Assembly (NCBI GenBank): GCA_038496445.1 | Contig: JALMLS010000081.1 | Location: 124,001 to 188,000, forward strand | Direction: 5' to 3' | From: Trichosphaerium sp. ATCC 40318 | Lineage: Eukaryota > Discosea > Flabellinia > Trichosidae | DNA: 64,000 nucleotides | Shown here: positions 22,325-35,069 of the stretch, one piece after another | How the letters are laid out: each line of letters opens with the position of its first letter | How positions within the stretch are numbered: the stretch's first letter is position 1 | The notes under the pieces: generated by a model | Database searches by the model: none | What the model was told of the DNA's origin: nothing | What the model saw: only the letters and a program-made list of their open reading frames with translations | Made by a program: the position numbers and the translations under genes

Positions 22325-22339
22325 TGTTGCGGAGATTTA

Positions 22340-22982
22340 CACTCAGACTGGGTTTCTACACTTGAACGCGCTTCTACAGGCGTATTTCCGCGTTGCACGT
22401 TATTACGGTTGTAAGTGTAATTTGTACAAACCTTCAAAAAGGGTCAGACCTGTCTTGACTCAACTCAAAGCACTGCATTCCACATCACACAGATCAGGCC
22501 GTTTTAGAAACTCTGCGCTAGTTTCGTAGGCGACGCCATAAGAGGCAGAATTTCATAACGTTTCTTGATTATTATCTATTTTTCCTTCAAGAGTTTAAAC
22601 CAACCTTATCGCTCGGAGTATTCACATTGCGTACGCAATGTCAAACGGTCAGGTACAAGTTCCGGTTTATTGTTTTCCGTGTACTTGGCTCACAGCATAC
22701 CACAATAGGCAGAAGTACTCGTGTACCTCGCTAACTCTTTCCCTTTTAAATATGAGACAGTTGTGATCAAAGAGAGACAAACCGCCAACGCACTCAAGTT
22801 TGCGGTGTGTAAGAAGTACGTAGACGTTACAAAGACGTGTTGGCGTGTTTCGTGCGATCAAATGTCACATTTTTGAATTATATTATGATTATGTGTAAAC
22901 CTGGTGACTAACCAACCGTTACTACGCCAACGCGCCCCTTATATACGTCACGTGCTAACTCGATTTTTTTTTCCTTTTTAAA
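22340..22982. other. Divergent upstream region
   Basis: This is the shared upstream region between the ankyrin/BTB gene (-) and the RhoGAP gene (+). An ATG at 22639 (ATGTCAAACGGTCAG followed by GTACAAG) could be the RhoGAP first exon, but its phase does not fit the next exon cleanly. I left it out of the CDS. Confidence 0.35.
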
Positions 22983-24975
22983 GACAAGGCATCACCACAC
23001 GCTTCGACGACTACAGTAAGTCATTTTTTACTTATTACTCACCTGTCCTACTACCCGCCACCACTGCCAACCAAAAATCTGACACTTATTTTTATCACGC
23101 AGGTATTTACTGGTTGCATAACAACACAAAAGTAAAAGAACTCCCTGAAAAACCGTATGCATTGCACGTTAAATGGGGGGAGAAGAGCGGAGCAAAAAAC
23201 AAATTTCTGTTTTTGAACGTAGAAAAACAGCAAGACTTCAAAAAGACGCTCAAAGCAGCACGTATAGAACAATCTACTGAGCGAGGCGATCCCATTGGAG
23301 ATACTATAAAATTTCTTACAGCCCATGCACTTGAGGAAGTAGGTCTGTTCAGGGTGTCAGGCAGTCAACGCAGAATTAGAGAAATTGTAACTCTCTATGA
23401 ACAAGGTGGCACTGTACGTTTTAGCAATTTAGCCCATTTGTCACAACTATTTGTTATAAATATACCTAACAGGCTCATTTAAGGTGACACCCGATATGTA
23501 CGGAGGGACACACAATGCTGCAGGTATTTTGAAACTTTGGCTGCGCGAGCAAGACATTCTCATCCCGCCAGACTTCACACAACGCCTCAATGACATTGGT
23601 AGTACGTATTTATATGAAAAAACCAAATAATTATATATGGAGCCAGTCGCTTATACCGCGTTCTAGCCAATGAAAGTGATGAAGAGAAATGCGCAGACGG
23701 CATTTCAGAAGTATTCAAAACAATTAGCAAGGAGCGCATAGCCAATCTTCACAAACTCTGCTTGTTTCTAGAAAAATTAGCTCAAGGCTCAGCAATTAAC
23801 AAGATGGATGCTGGCGTACGTGCATACTTTTACGTCCTTTTTTTTTTTTTTTGACATTCGAAAAAAAAAACACGTGCTTTTTACAAAAAAAACGTGTATT
23901 GCCCATTAATCCATGACTTGTAGAACTTGTCAATTATCTTTTGCCCGATATTTGATATATCGGCACCTGTATTCACAACAATGATAAACCAGCTGTCAAG
24001 GATATTCACACCACTCATATCCTCAAGTCCAGCCGAACCAAAGCAAACCACAACCATAAATACGCGAACGCCATCAATTGACGCTTCACCTGCCCTACGC
24101 ACAGCAGCGGAGACAGCACGCATCATGAACGAGGCTCCTGCAAAAGCACCACCGTTCAAGCCCGCGCCATTCAACGCACCGCCTAAAGTGCCACCAAAGT
24201 CCGCACGACCTGTCAATACTTTCCCCAAGAGATCATTTGTGCCACAAGTACAACAAAGACAACAACAACAGAAGCCGGCTCCACTGGTTTGAACCCTTTA
24301 TTTCGTGATTTAACAGTCTAACGCAACCCCTTTTTAGAAGGCGATCAATCCTCGCACCTTTACAGACAATGCGAGTGTGGCATCAGAAGAATCAGATACA
24401 GACACAGATCCTTTCCAGATGATAGAGGGATTGCAGTCTGAGTTTGCCGAGTTGGAGGTAAATAACCATAGTGGATCCACTCTGGAGCTTTTTTTTTTGT
24501 ACCTTTTCTGACACCTCCTTAGGCACATATTGCAAATATTACTTTTGATGACGGAGATGATGAATTAGATGATGTTGTGGACACTGCCATAGAGGAGAAC
24601 TTATTCACATCAGTGGATGATTTAGTGAGCACGCCATTTTCACTTCCATCCAAACCTGTGGCATCGAGGAGACCTCTAGCAGCCAGTGAACCTATTCCAG
24701 ATACGCCTGATGGTGCATCCAGAAAGGCTCTGAGTTCATCAGCGGCTGAACCATACACAGGAGCAAGGGCACTACCTAGGACGCCTAAAGCAGCTAGACC
24801 AAAGAGCTTTTCCGCGTTTAAAAAATTACCTCCTAAGAAGTTTGGCACTGGCAGAGGCAAATTTCGCATACAGGGTAAAGGCAAATTTGGTGTGAGAGGC
24901 AAATTTGGCGGGAGAGGCAAGGGTAGAGGCCGAGGTAGAGGCAACTTTGGGCCAAAGAGAGCTCCATTCCGCTAG
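22983..24975 (+). CDS. RhoGAP-domain protein with acidic linker and RGG-type tail
   Basis: It is predicted to accelerate GTP hydrolysis by Rho-family GTPases. The GAP core spans about 23250-24010. GLFRVSGSQRRI contains the arginine finger, followed by DMYGGTHNAAGILKLWLRE, NESDEEKC, ANLHKLCLFLEKLA and NLSIIFCPIF. After it come a Pro/Ala-rich stretch with PAPFNAPPKVPPKS (possible SH3 ligands), an acidic Ser/Asp segment, and a C-terminal Gly/Arg/Lys repeat (GRGKFRIQGKGKFGVRGKFG, then GRGRGRGNF) ending at 24973-24975. Introns begin GTACGT, GTAAAT and similar. The 5' exon is unresolved. An RGG-like tail is typical of RNA-binding proteins and is unexpected here. The gene is convergent with DPYD. 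Confidence 0.75.
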
Positions 24976-25159
24976 CCACGTAAGAATGAAAAAAAAACAA
25001 TGATGGCAATTCACCTGTAAAATAGATTGACTGTGATTTTTCTCAGAGAAAAAGTTGTTGTTGCATTATTCTTTTTTTTTTCACAGGGCTTATTTATTAA
25101 ATGACAAAATACAATTCTTTTTTGGTATCATCAAAGTATGTATGCGTACAACAACAAAA

Positions 25160-28100
25160 TTAATCATTGATGCCGGGTAACTTGGTATTAGAAGGCAAAC
25201 CTCTATCTGGCTTGAACACAGTAGTTCTAGGTACCATGGTGATGCAATCAGGTATTGGGCAAACAGAGACACATAACTAGGGCAAGTATTGTGAGTACGC
25301 CAAATCACAAAAACCAACAAAAGACAAGAAAATAAAACAACGTACAGTACAACCGGTACAGTCGTCTGTGATCTCTGGGAGATGTGTTTCAGCGTCGAAC
25401 TAGATAACTCCGTTAGCACGTATTATTAAATGATCTAGTGGGCTCATCGCACCTTGATGGCCTGGTAGCCAGAGTCGTTACATGTCATGTAGCACTTGCC
25501 GCAGTTAATACACATCTCAGAGTCTACGATAGCTACAGCCTGTTGTTTGTTGTCTAAATCTGTGTACTTTCCGATCCTATCAAGTGCAGCGCCCTATGCC
25601 GCGTGTGAGTTACGCTACAAATAGTTTATCGAGTACTCTAATGTCCTCAATTGATGGGATCTCCTTCTGTTCTGGTTCTCGTGGTTTTGGCGCTGTTTCG
25701 AGTAGATCTGTCTTGGCAGCCCATTGCTTCAATGCATCGCGGCGTTGTTGCTCATAGTGACCAAATCGAGGTAATCCTTTACCAATTTCGTTCAAAACAG
25801 TCTTCATGCGACTGGCTGGAGGGCTGATGTGGAGAAATAGGTTAGATTACACTGTTTGTACACGAGTAGTGTGCATAACACAAAAATAAAGTAGCGCACC
25901 TTTGGTAATCCCAATCAGCTAGATCCTTACGAGATTGCATGTACAAGCACGCCTTTAATCCAGTGATGTAATCTAGGATTAGTTAGAAAGAATGTTGCAC
26001 AAATAGGATGCGCGATGGTGACGAACCTTCAATCACTGTAAAATCTTGATTCTGTACGCTAGAGCATATTTGTACAACACCAGCACCTGCAAAGAAGAAT
26101 TGCATGGCTACTTCAGCGCTATCGATACCGCCAACGCCCATAATTGGGTATCCTGGGAATTTGTTACCAACAGCGGACACCTGCAAACAAAAATGAACAA
26201 CACTTGTCAGACCCACTATTGTTAAAAAGTACCATCTTTAGCGCAACAGGTCGAGTTGCGTTTCCAGAGACACCACCGTATGTGGTTTTCTTCTCTTTAC
26301 CAACTGCTGGCCAAGCCGCTGAGTTCGAGGACAGTCCCATCAATCCTGAGATTGTGTTGATGGCAGTCACACCTGTAGCGCCTCCCTTCTTTGCTGCATC
26401 AGCAATGACGGTCACATCAGTAACATTTGGAGTCAACTTGGCAAACACTGGAATATCAACAACTTCAGTGACCCACTTGCTGATGTTCTCTACGAACACG
26501 GCATTTTGACCGCATGCGATACCCATGCCTCTCTCTCCCATACCGTGTGGGCATGACAAGTTGAGTTCTAGAGCATCAGAACCTGCACGGGCTGCCATTA
26601 CAGCGAGCTCTTGCCAATCCTCTTTAATATAACCGCACATAATACTACCGACAATAATATGTTCTGGGAAGTCTTTCTTTAGCTCTTGTATGCCCTTGCA
26701 CCAGTAAGTTGCTGTCTTTTCAGAAATGAGCTCAATATTCAAGAAGGATGATTGTCCAGGTCCATAGTGGTAATTACTGGTTGTACCACGCACGATACGT
26801 GGCGATACGTTGGTAACAACATCTTTTGCGAGACTGAAAGTCTTTGTTACGGCAAATCCCCAACCTGCTTCGAATGCCCTACATTTCATGTTTAGTACAT
26901 ATTCACCACCAGAAGGGAAACAAAATAAATACGTACCTTCTAAGCATAGGCGCAGAAGTACATGGCGTTGCAGAAGCGAGACCAAATGGATTGATGAACT
27001 TGAGGCCTGCAAATTCGACGGAAATGTCAACCTCGTCAATAGGTGTACAAAAGTTTGGCAATTGTGGTTTGGCTACGAGCTCAGCTGATAGTGGAATACC
27101 GTGTGACTCTTGTAAGTACTTGTGCATATACCAAGCGGCTTGTTTACCATCATTGGTTGCTTCAACAGTGGTTCCGTGACCCTTTTGAAATACAGTGAGT
27201 ATAGATATGGACAATCTAATAATAACGCAAAGTGTTCTTTATACGCACGATTAAATCACCGCCACAGAACAACCACTCGGCTGCCTTACTCTGACCTGTT
27301 TCGCGATCTACATCAGCGCATCCCCACTTGTCGAGGGTCAATGGTGCAACAGATTTTAAGTCGTCTACTTTAGATCCAAAAGCGGAAATAATGTGATCGC
27401 CTGAGAACATCGTATAAGCAATAATCAAACAAGCAAGCCCAAGATACGTACATTTGACGCGAATGAAAGAGTCTTCATCATTGTAATACAGGCCATCGTC
27501 ACCCTTTTCTCTCTTGTAAAACTCAATGGCAACTACCTTGCCTTCCTTCATCACAACCTTCTTTGGGTTGCAGTATGGCATAAACTCGCACTTTTCAATC
27601 CTGACAAGGTCCACTTCCTCTTCAACAGCCTAGCAAACATTTTATTAAAACGACGTGATTTGACGTGATTAGCAAAAACCACATGAAACTTACTCTCATT
27701 TCAGGTGTTGCTCGTCTAAAAGCGACGTATACACGCTTGGAACCACAACGCAATGCTGATGTGGCGCAATCCATAGCTGTGTCACCAGCACCCAATACAA
27801 CTGTTCGTCCTTTCAATTCCATGAGTTGTGACTGAGGGAGGGCGAACAACGATTAGATATAAAACAACATTACCAATATGTCACTACTTACCTTGCATCC
27901 GCACATGCCTGGCTTTGATGCTTTAGATACCAATGGCAAAAATTCCTTGCTTGTCCAGAAGCCATTCTCAGATTTTAGTCCTTTAAACACATCCGAAATT
28001 TTTGGCTAAAAATTGAGAAACAGGTGAGTATTGGTGCTAAACAACGACATTGTAAAACGTACATCTGGCATACCAATACCCATAAATACGGCGTCATTGT

Positions 28101-29390
28101 CTTTCTTTAAACCATCAAGTGTAAAGTCTTTACCAAGTGCTTTACCATGCTCAACCTATTAAACCACCAAAATTCAGTACTTCGCTTTTTTTTTCTTTTT
28201 TTCTTCTCGAAAATTTACCTTGACGCCAAGATCCTTCATCAATTTTACTTCAAAATCGACAACGTCGTATGGCAGACGAAACTGAGGGATTTCAGTGGAA
28301 CTCAAACCACCAGGGAACTCATTACGCTCGTAAATCGTAACATTTTGATATCCCAAACGAGCCTTCAAACAACTTTTAGCAAATCGTACATTTGAAGTGT
28401 TAATGACGTACGAGAAAGGTAGCGCAACTGATAGATGCTGGTCCACATCTATTTCGAAGAGTATCAATAATGGAAAGAATGCTCAATAAGCGGACAAAAA
28501 AGCAATTTAAAAAAAACTGTACCCTACTAAAGCGACCTTGGCTTTATAGCTTGGTGGTAACTCAGAGAGTTTTGGTAACGACGAATCGCGTATTTGTGGT
28601 ACACCCATTTTTTTAAAGATTTCTGTTGCGAATTGCTGCAAACCGCCGATATTAATAGCACCTTAACGTTAAGCGTTAATCAAAGGAAACGAAATGGTTT
28701 TTCAATCATTTTAAGCAAAAATGGCTTTTGTACCTTCTTCCGTTGCAGCGAGATTACAACCGCCAACGCAAAGGTCCGAGGTAGGGCATACCATACCGCA
28801 AGTCAAACCAAGAGGGTTATCAGAGAAAATCTTTTTCGCGGCACCGTAGTAATTTCTAGTGCTTATAGACGAGATGAACGCTTTAATATCAAGTTGCGTT
28901 GGGCACGAGCTTTGGCAAGGCGCATCAGCGCATCTGTGTAAAGCGATAAATACACGACATACTAACAAACACGCAAGTTAACGCATTGATGTAAAATAAG
29001 CGTACTTTAAACAACGAGCTGATTCAAACAAAGCACCACGCTCTGTTAGCGTTGTTGGTTTAATGTCCGTAAAGTCGCGATGCTTAGCGCAACCCTAGAG
29101 CAAGTTACACAAAACAGTTAGGAAAGGTATCGTTAAACACACCGATTCACACTCAACATTTCGCTTCCAGTGCTCCTTGGCCTTAGAGGTTGCGTCGGTT
29201 GACTTGAAGTTAGCGTATGATTTAACTACAAGGCGTTAAAACTAGACCTTTAACAAATGGAAACCTTTGGGGTGAAGTGCTAGTATCTACAAAGCGTATG
29301 AGAATAGTAACAAACCAGAAGCGTTAATTTGGCAGGTATTGTACGCACCTCAATATCAGCTACTTGGGACACTTGCTTTAGCTTTGACAT
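25160..29390 (-). CDS. DPYD: Dihydropyrimidine dehydrogenase (NADP+)
   Basis: It catalyses the first step of uracil and thymine breakdown, reducing the ring with NADPH in the cytosol. The frame runs from ATG 29390 ([14 protein letters not shown]) through about 20 short exons. The N-terminal iron-sulfur domain shows [19 protein letters not shown] and [28 protein letters not shown] domains show [17 protein letters not shown] and [19 protein letters not shown]. The FMN barrel shows [22 protein letters not shown] and [15 protein letters not shown], with the catalytic Cys. The C-terminal ferredoxin-like clusters show [19 protein letters not shown] and [16 protein letters not shown]. The stop is at 25160-25162. 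All cofactor motifs are intact and length matches animal DPYD (about 1,000 residues). Confidence 0.93.
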
Positions 29391-29660
29391 GTTGAAGGGC
29401 GTGTAAAGCTGAATGCGTCTAAATTAATTGGTTGGCCTACTTTTCAATTTCTGGCTTAACCTCTTCTCGAAAAACCTAACCCTGGAATTCCCTGGCAGCA
29501 ATGGGCTTATCACCATTTTACCCAAACTCAAACCAACGTACGCAATACTTCTCCTGATTGATTACCACTTCGTTTACGACTTTTTTAATCTAATTTCTTC
29601 AATAATTACACTATTTACTACACCAATCGCTAAAGTACTTTTTAGTAGAGAGAATAAACA

Positions 29661-30736
29661 ATGGCTGATCTACCATCAAATTTTAAACCTGGTAAGTTTG
29701 CAAGAAAGCAGAAAGTACCGAAACCTGAACTAACCTCAGTTTAAGGCGACTGGATGTGCCCTAACTGCAACGCCCATAACTTCCGTTCTCGCTCTCAATG
29801 TATGAAGTGTAACGCCGAAGGCGGTAGCGGTGGCGGCGGTAGATCACAGCGTAGAGATTACGACGACAACCGCGGTTACGACCGAAGAGGTGGTCGCGAT
29901 AGATACGACGACAGAGGCGACCGTGGCGGCAGATTTTGTACGTAAACAACCCACAAAGCAGCGGAACGCCATTTTTACGTCTGCATTCGATAAACACGCA
30001 ACAAAAAAACCGTATTGGTTTTTATTCTTTGGATTTTATTGATTATTTTATCTTGTTCTCACCCTCTTTTCCAGCCCGTGACGATCGTGGTCGCGATTAC
30101 TCTCGATCACCACCTCGTGGCCGTACACCTCCAAACTTCAAACCTGGAGATTGGATGTGCGACGAGTGCGACGCACACAACTTCTCTCGCCGTGACACGT
30201 GCATGCGCTGCTCCAAGGATCGTCCTGCAGGCGGTGGTGGTGGTAGCAGCTACGGCGGTAGCAGATACGGTGGTGGTCGCGATGGCGGATACAGTGGTGG
30301 TCGCAGCGGTGGCTTTGACCGCCCTGACAACTTCAAGCCAGGCGATTGGATGTGTCCAAACTGCAACGCCCATAACTTCCGTTCTCGCTCTCAGTGCATG
30401 AAGTGCGCAACCTCTAAGGACGAAGCAGGTGGTTTCGATGATGATCCAAGAGGCGGTGGTGGACGCAACGACCGTGGTAATGACCGTGGTAGCTACGGTG
30501 GCGGTCGCGGTGACCTCCCACCTAACTTCAAGCCTGGAGACTGGATGTGCGACGAGTGCAGCTTCCATAACTTTAGATCAAACACTGAGTGCAAGAGGTG
30601 TGGTGCTAGTGCCCCTGGTGAAGGTTCTCCACGCGGTAGCAAGCGTTCAGGTGACTATGAAGACAATCGCGATAACAAGAGAAAAAGATTCAACCGCGAT
30701 GATGACTCCGAAGAAGGCGATGACAGAAGAAGATGA
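29661..30736 (+). CDS. RanBP2-type zinc-finger protein, four fingers
   Basis: Three exons (29661-29691, 29746-29937, 30075-30736) encode four tandem fingers of the pattern GDWMC-x2-C-x10-C-x2-C, each preceded by NFKPGDWMC. The fingers are separated by Gly/Arg/Asp-rich linkers, and the protein ends in a Lys/Arg then Asp/Glu-rich tail. Fingers of this class with an N-F-R core bind single-stranded RNA (as in ZRANB2), so an RNA-binding or splicing role is likely. Fingers 1 and 3 are identical, as are parts of 2 and 4, suggesting a two-finger duplication. It is transcribed away from DPYD across 270 bp. Confidence 0.85.
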
Positions 30737-31177
30737 ATATTTTCGAATACGCAATAAGCGCTGAGCACAGGCCAAAAAAAAAAGTACAAAGAACAAATTT
30801 TTATGGTGGTGTGGTAGTAAATTTCAAGTACCGATATAAGGGTTACAAAAAACGAACGGGTGTCGGTTGGAATTTAATGTGAGGGGTTGAGGCGTTGTGA
30901 AAAAAAAGATTGTGTGGGACGTTTTTGTCATAAAAAAACGAACAAATATGTGCGAACCGACCGATTGATGGCGGGGGGTTATAGGGCAAGTGTGGCTCAA
31001 GAAATAATGCCACAAGTTTGCGGTGTAATAGGAACAAATCCTCTTGTCAAAAAAAAAGCTCTCGTTCTTTATACATCGAGCAGTAAAAGCAATCCTTTCT
31101 TTTCCATGTTTATGTATGTTTTTATCTCCCGTTTATTGTTGTTGTATTTACAAGTGGGTATTGCGCGGATGGCAGTA

Positions 31178-31528
31178 CTAGTCCCAGTTGGCTCCCCACT
31201 GTATTTTTTCTTCTTGTGGTTCTGGCTGTGGCTCTGGAGTCGGTTCTACTGCCTGCGGTTGAATGCTCGGGGTTACTGGTTCGTCAGCATCCTCGCTGTA
31301 TTTGGTGCTGACAGTTCTCCTGCAATTGCGTTAGATAGCAGAACAAAGTGCAACAACTCATTACCTTGGAGGAGCCTGATTAAAGGATGAGCCCCAAGTC
31401 TCGCGCTCTGGCTGGAAGGTGTCCTTGGTGTCGACAGTATTTACTTCTCCATCGCGTGTCAAAAGTTGCTAGAAAGATTATGAGATTACATTCCTAAACA
31501 ACGTCCGAATGCGCACCTCTCTGACCAT
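31178..31528 (-). CDS. Small disordered protein, three exons
   Basis: I do not recognise it. ATG 31528 gives MVRE, then an intron starting GTGCGC. An exon encoding QLLTRDGEVNTVDTKDTF and ERETWGSSFNQAPPR follows, then an intron starting GTAATG, and a last exon rich in Pro, Glu and Gln ending IQWGANWD and TAG (31178-31180). The frame is continuous across both introns and the total is about 86 residues. No domain is visible. Confidence 0.5.
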
Positions 31529-31786
31529 GGTTTTTTTCGGTTCTTTTGTTGATTTGGCACACATTTGTCTTGTGTGAGGCCAAACGAATAAGACCTGGTT
31601 CAGGCGTTAACAAAAAAACAAGGCCTAACAGAAAATAGGATTGTTTCGTACCCAAAACAGGCATGCAAAACAGTCAATAGTGCACGTTATGATGTACATA
31701 TTATACCTGCATGTCCAGTCCGGATATTTTTTAGAGAGCGTAGTCTAAAGGAGCCGATTGAGAAGGGGAGATAAAAGGAACAACAA

Positions 31787-32349
31787 AATGCGACTACAAT
31801 ATTACCTGGCAGTGGGACTTTGCTGTACTTACAGCTGTCACATCAAATGCAGCAGAAGCGCCATATCCTGTAGCGATGAGCAAGGACGCCAAAATTATCT
31901 TGCGAGATGGTTTAGCAAACAACGTTTGATCAAAACGGCAAGGACCACACTTACAATAACCCCAAATGTTTTGTTGTTTTTAATGACAGACCAGTAAATA
32001 CTACTGGCGGCTATTATAGTCGCAGCTACTGCTGTGCACGTGCGCAGTGCTATATTCTTAACAGGCCACGTACATCGCAGTGATCCAAATCCTTTGTTTG
32101 CTAACACGGCTGAGTTAGCAGTGATAATACCGTTAACATCGATTTTGTTTGGTTACATTGGAGCTGTGTTGGTTGCGCATTCGATTGACACTCAATTTTG
32201 TACTAATTAATTTGGCGTCAGCGCTGGCGTATGGGTTTTGCGTACCGTATGCTGATTTACCGTAAGGTCTTGATTTTCTGGGAGAATTTGATTTTAAAAT
32301 GTAAATTAAAGCAATTAATAATCGCTACCTGGAATCTGCATGCCACTAA
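31787..32349 (+). CDS. Possible MAPEG-like small membrane protein
   Basis: Exon-like frames encode a hydrophobic segment (LLAAIIVAATAVHVRSAIFL), then FANTAELAVIIPLTSILFGY, then after a GTGTTG intron RWRMGFAYRMLIY and a short terminal exon ending ESACH with TAA at 32347-32349. The pattern R...N-x2-E...P...GY followed by an aromatic/Arg-rich helix recalls MAPEG (microsomal glutathione transferase/FLAP) proteins of the ER. The 5' exons are not settled: a frame with MSKDAKIILRDGLANN lies upstream but its junction is unclear. Confidence 0.3.
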
Positions 32350-32981
32350 AGACAAGCGACGTGACGGATATCGCCTTGTTTGAAGTTAGAATTATCCGGT
32401 GGTCGTCAAATATTACGTACGAGTACCACTAAGTGAAATAGTGCCGATATAACGGCCCATCTATTCATTAGGTGAGAGCTTGTAAAAAATGAGAGTCAAT
32501 GTTCTTCTAGCACAGTTTGTTAGCCTTTGTGATGATCTACTGAGTGCTGCTTCGTACGTGGCACAATAAATATGCTCGTTGGCGCTATTAGGGTAATCGT
32601 TGTTTGTCAGTACATTATTAACAAATATAAAGCTACCAGGCGCGCTGAAAGCGTAGCGGTAATACGTCAATGGTACTAATCACACTTTACAACTTATTTT
32701 GTGTAATTCAGCTACAAGCACACATACACGCCACACAACGCGTTTAAAACTACAAAGCAAGCGTACAAATAGGTCAGTGTCAAATACACTCGCGAAATAC
32801 TTTCCACAAGACATGGTAGAGGCCAAATCAACAGAAAGACAACTCGCCTTGCCAAATACGCACAAGAGCGCACTAATAGCAAAAGAATATAAAAAAAAAA
32901 CAAGAGAAGCAGTGACGTTCCATTGGGCCAGTCTTTGCCTTGCAACAATGTACGCTCTCTCGACAAAATCCTTTTTAAACG

Positions 32982-34643
32982 ATGCTGTATCACGTTGTTC
33001 ATTTGTTTAATGTAGTAAAGTTCCAATCGGTGTGGTAAGTGAATTTGAATAGTTGACATAGTGAAAGGGTCTTTTAGCCAAGTCAGTTTAACCAACTTTG
33101 GACTGGTTTTAGGTTTGTAACAGTTCAGCCATTATCACTGACGGACTCTTCGATATAACAAATGTTATAAGAAATAAGGCGTACACTGCGGGCTACAAAG
33201 GTACCATTTGTTTAACAACAATGCTGCATTTAAAGTGGCGCAATCACATGTCTTTCGCTTTTTTTCTAATAATTGTTATAGCTTCTGTGCCCGTATCCAC
33301 TATGACGTATCCATACGGAAAGGGCAAGTACATGCCTTTATATGGCGTTTTGGGCGCATCAATGTCGATGGGTACGTTGTCGGTAAACGTATCCGGTTGT
33401 GCTAAATGAATCATCTCAAGGTGTTATTGCATGCATGACAGGTTTGGGATTTGCATCATTGGTTTCTGCACCATACTGCGTACGGATTTAGAGATGATTG
33501 TATAAGAATAACATGTATCAAAGGTGACATTTGCAGGTGCTGTTTCAGCTTGTGCGCTGTTTTTTGTGCGGGGAGGTCTCTTTCAGTACTACCAATCTGG
33601 CAACAATAAAATGGTGGATGGCAAGAAGAAACACGATGCTCCAGAACATAATCTGGTATATGATGAGGATAACGTACCAGCATTGCGTCATAGAGAAGCA
33701 CTATTACCATCAATAATAGCATTTGGATCTGCTTTTGTGTCAGCAGCAGGAGTACCATTTGTGGATGCATGTGGTGGTACGTGTTTCCTTTCTACAACCA
33801 TCAGTCTCATTTGTTTATTATTTTCTAGTCTTTATCATCGCTGCCTTCACTATGAGGTCTGTATGGCTGACATACACTCGCAATGCGGCAGCATTAGTTG
33901 AAAAGAATGTGGAGCATGTCAAGTTTGAACAGATATTAGCAACTCTTGATGAATTGAAGCTTCCTGTTGAGGTTTTCTACAATTTACGTGTGCGCAACAT
34001 GGGTCCGTATTTTGTAGCAGACATGCGAGTCTTGTTGCCAACAGATTTGGATATTGAGAGCGGATGTAGTCTGGTCAAGCTGATACAAACAAAAGTTGAA
34101 CAAAAAGTGCACAGACTGAGGGAGTTCAACATTGTGCGTCACTACACTGGATTCTCATAACAAAGTGTCATAGTCTTATTCTTTCTGTTATAGTTTATGG
34201 ACTGCGAATCCGAAGAAGAACGGAAAAAGAAGCGGTCAGCCTCTAAAATACCGTTGATACACAACAAGATATTTAAAATTGTTGAAGAAGTACATTCATT
34301 AAATTGTTCCTTTTTGGAAGTTTTCATCGCAATAACACAGGGCTTTTAGGCTGATTTGTTTCGTGTTTATAAGACGTCCAAGTACCATTCATATATATTT
34401 AATGACTACCATGTTGTGTTATTCACTGCACATGTGGATCCAACGTTATTACCATCGTACGTCTACAAACAACCATGTTTTGGAATGTGTATTGATGTTG
34501 TGTCTGGTTGTAGAAAACAAGATGAGGTTTCTAGTGGCTTGCGTACCTTTATCCTTGAACAATTACAAGGCGTAGTCGATGATGTTATCATCAATACTGA
34601 TGTGTATCCTCTAACAGATGGAGCGATTGACGTATTGAGATGA
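32982..34643 (+). CDS. Cation diffusion facilitator-like transporter
   Basis: Several exons encode FNVVKF, then SSAIITDGLFDITNVI (an acidic DxxxD site in the second helix), then TYPYGKGKYMPLYGVLGASM, which matches the conserved H/YP(F/Y)G(Y/K)G(R/K) segment of CDF (SLC30-type) metal exporters. Further hydrophobic segments follow, including FVDACGGLFIIAAF. A cytoplasmic domain then follows (VYNLRVRNMGPYFVADMRVL, HRLREFNIV), resembling the CDF C-terminal metal-binding fold. A final exon adds a second soluble region (DVVSGCRKQDEVSSGLRTFI) up to the stop at 34641-34643. It probably moves Mn, Fe or Zn across a membrane, and the DxxxD form suggests Mn or Fe rather than Zn. The start at 32982 is tentative. 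Confidence 0.5.
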
Positions 34644-35069
34644 ATGATATCCATCAAATCCACGAAAAAAAAAATAGAAAAAAAGAAAACAAATAAGAAA
34701 TGGTTCTGATTTCATCTGGTTGATTGGTTTTTTATTAAACGTTACGTTTTACTGAATTGTAAGGGCATTAAGAAGTTGGTATTAAGAATTTCTATTGTTG
34801 TTGCCTATTAGATACTTGCAAACAAATAGACATATTTCAAGACTTTCGAGAAAATTCTGAGTTTCCTTATTCGGGAATTAGCAATATCCCTTCTTTTGTA
34901 ATAGAGATTTGGTAGCTCAACTATCACACCTTCGAGTACTTCTACGGTTGCTTTAGCTTCGCCTTCTCCTAATGTTACTGATTACGCGTTATATCTTCAT
35001 TGAATTCATAAACACCTTAAGTCTCCAATTCTGTTTTCTTTTTGTTTGACGTGATTATATCACGGGAGA

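Noticed and set aside
26144-27373. Plus-strand frames across DPYD
   Set aside because: Shadows of conserved DPYD exons on the minus strand.
30107-30568. Minus-strand frame opposite the zinc-finger gene
   Set aside because: Thr/Ala/Val-rich shadow of Gly/Arg/Asp codons on the real strand.
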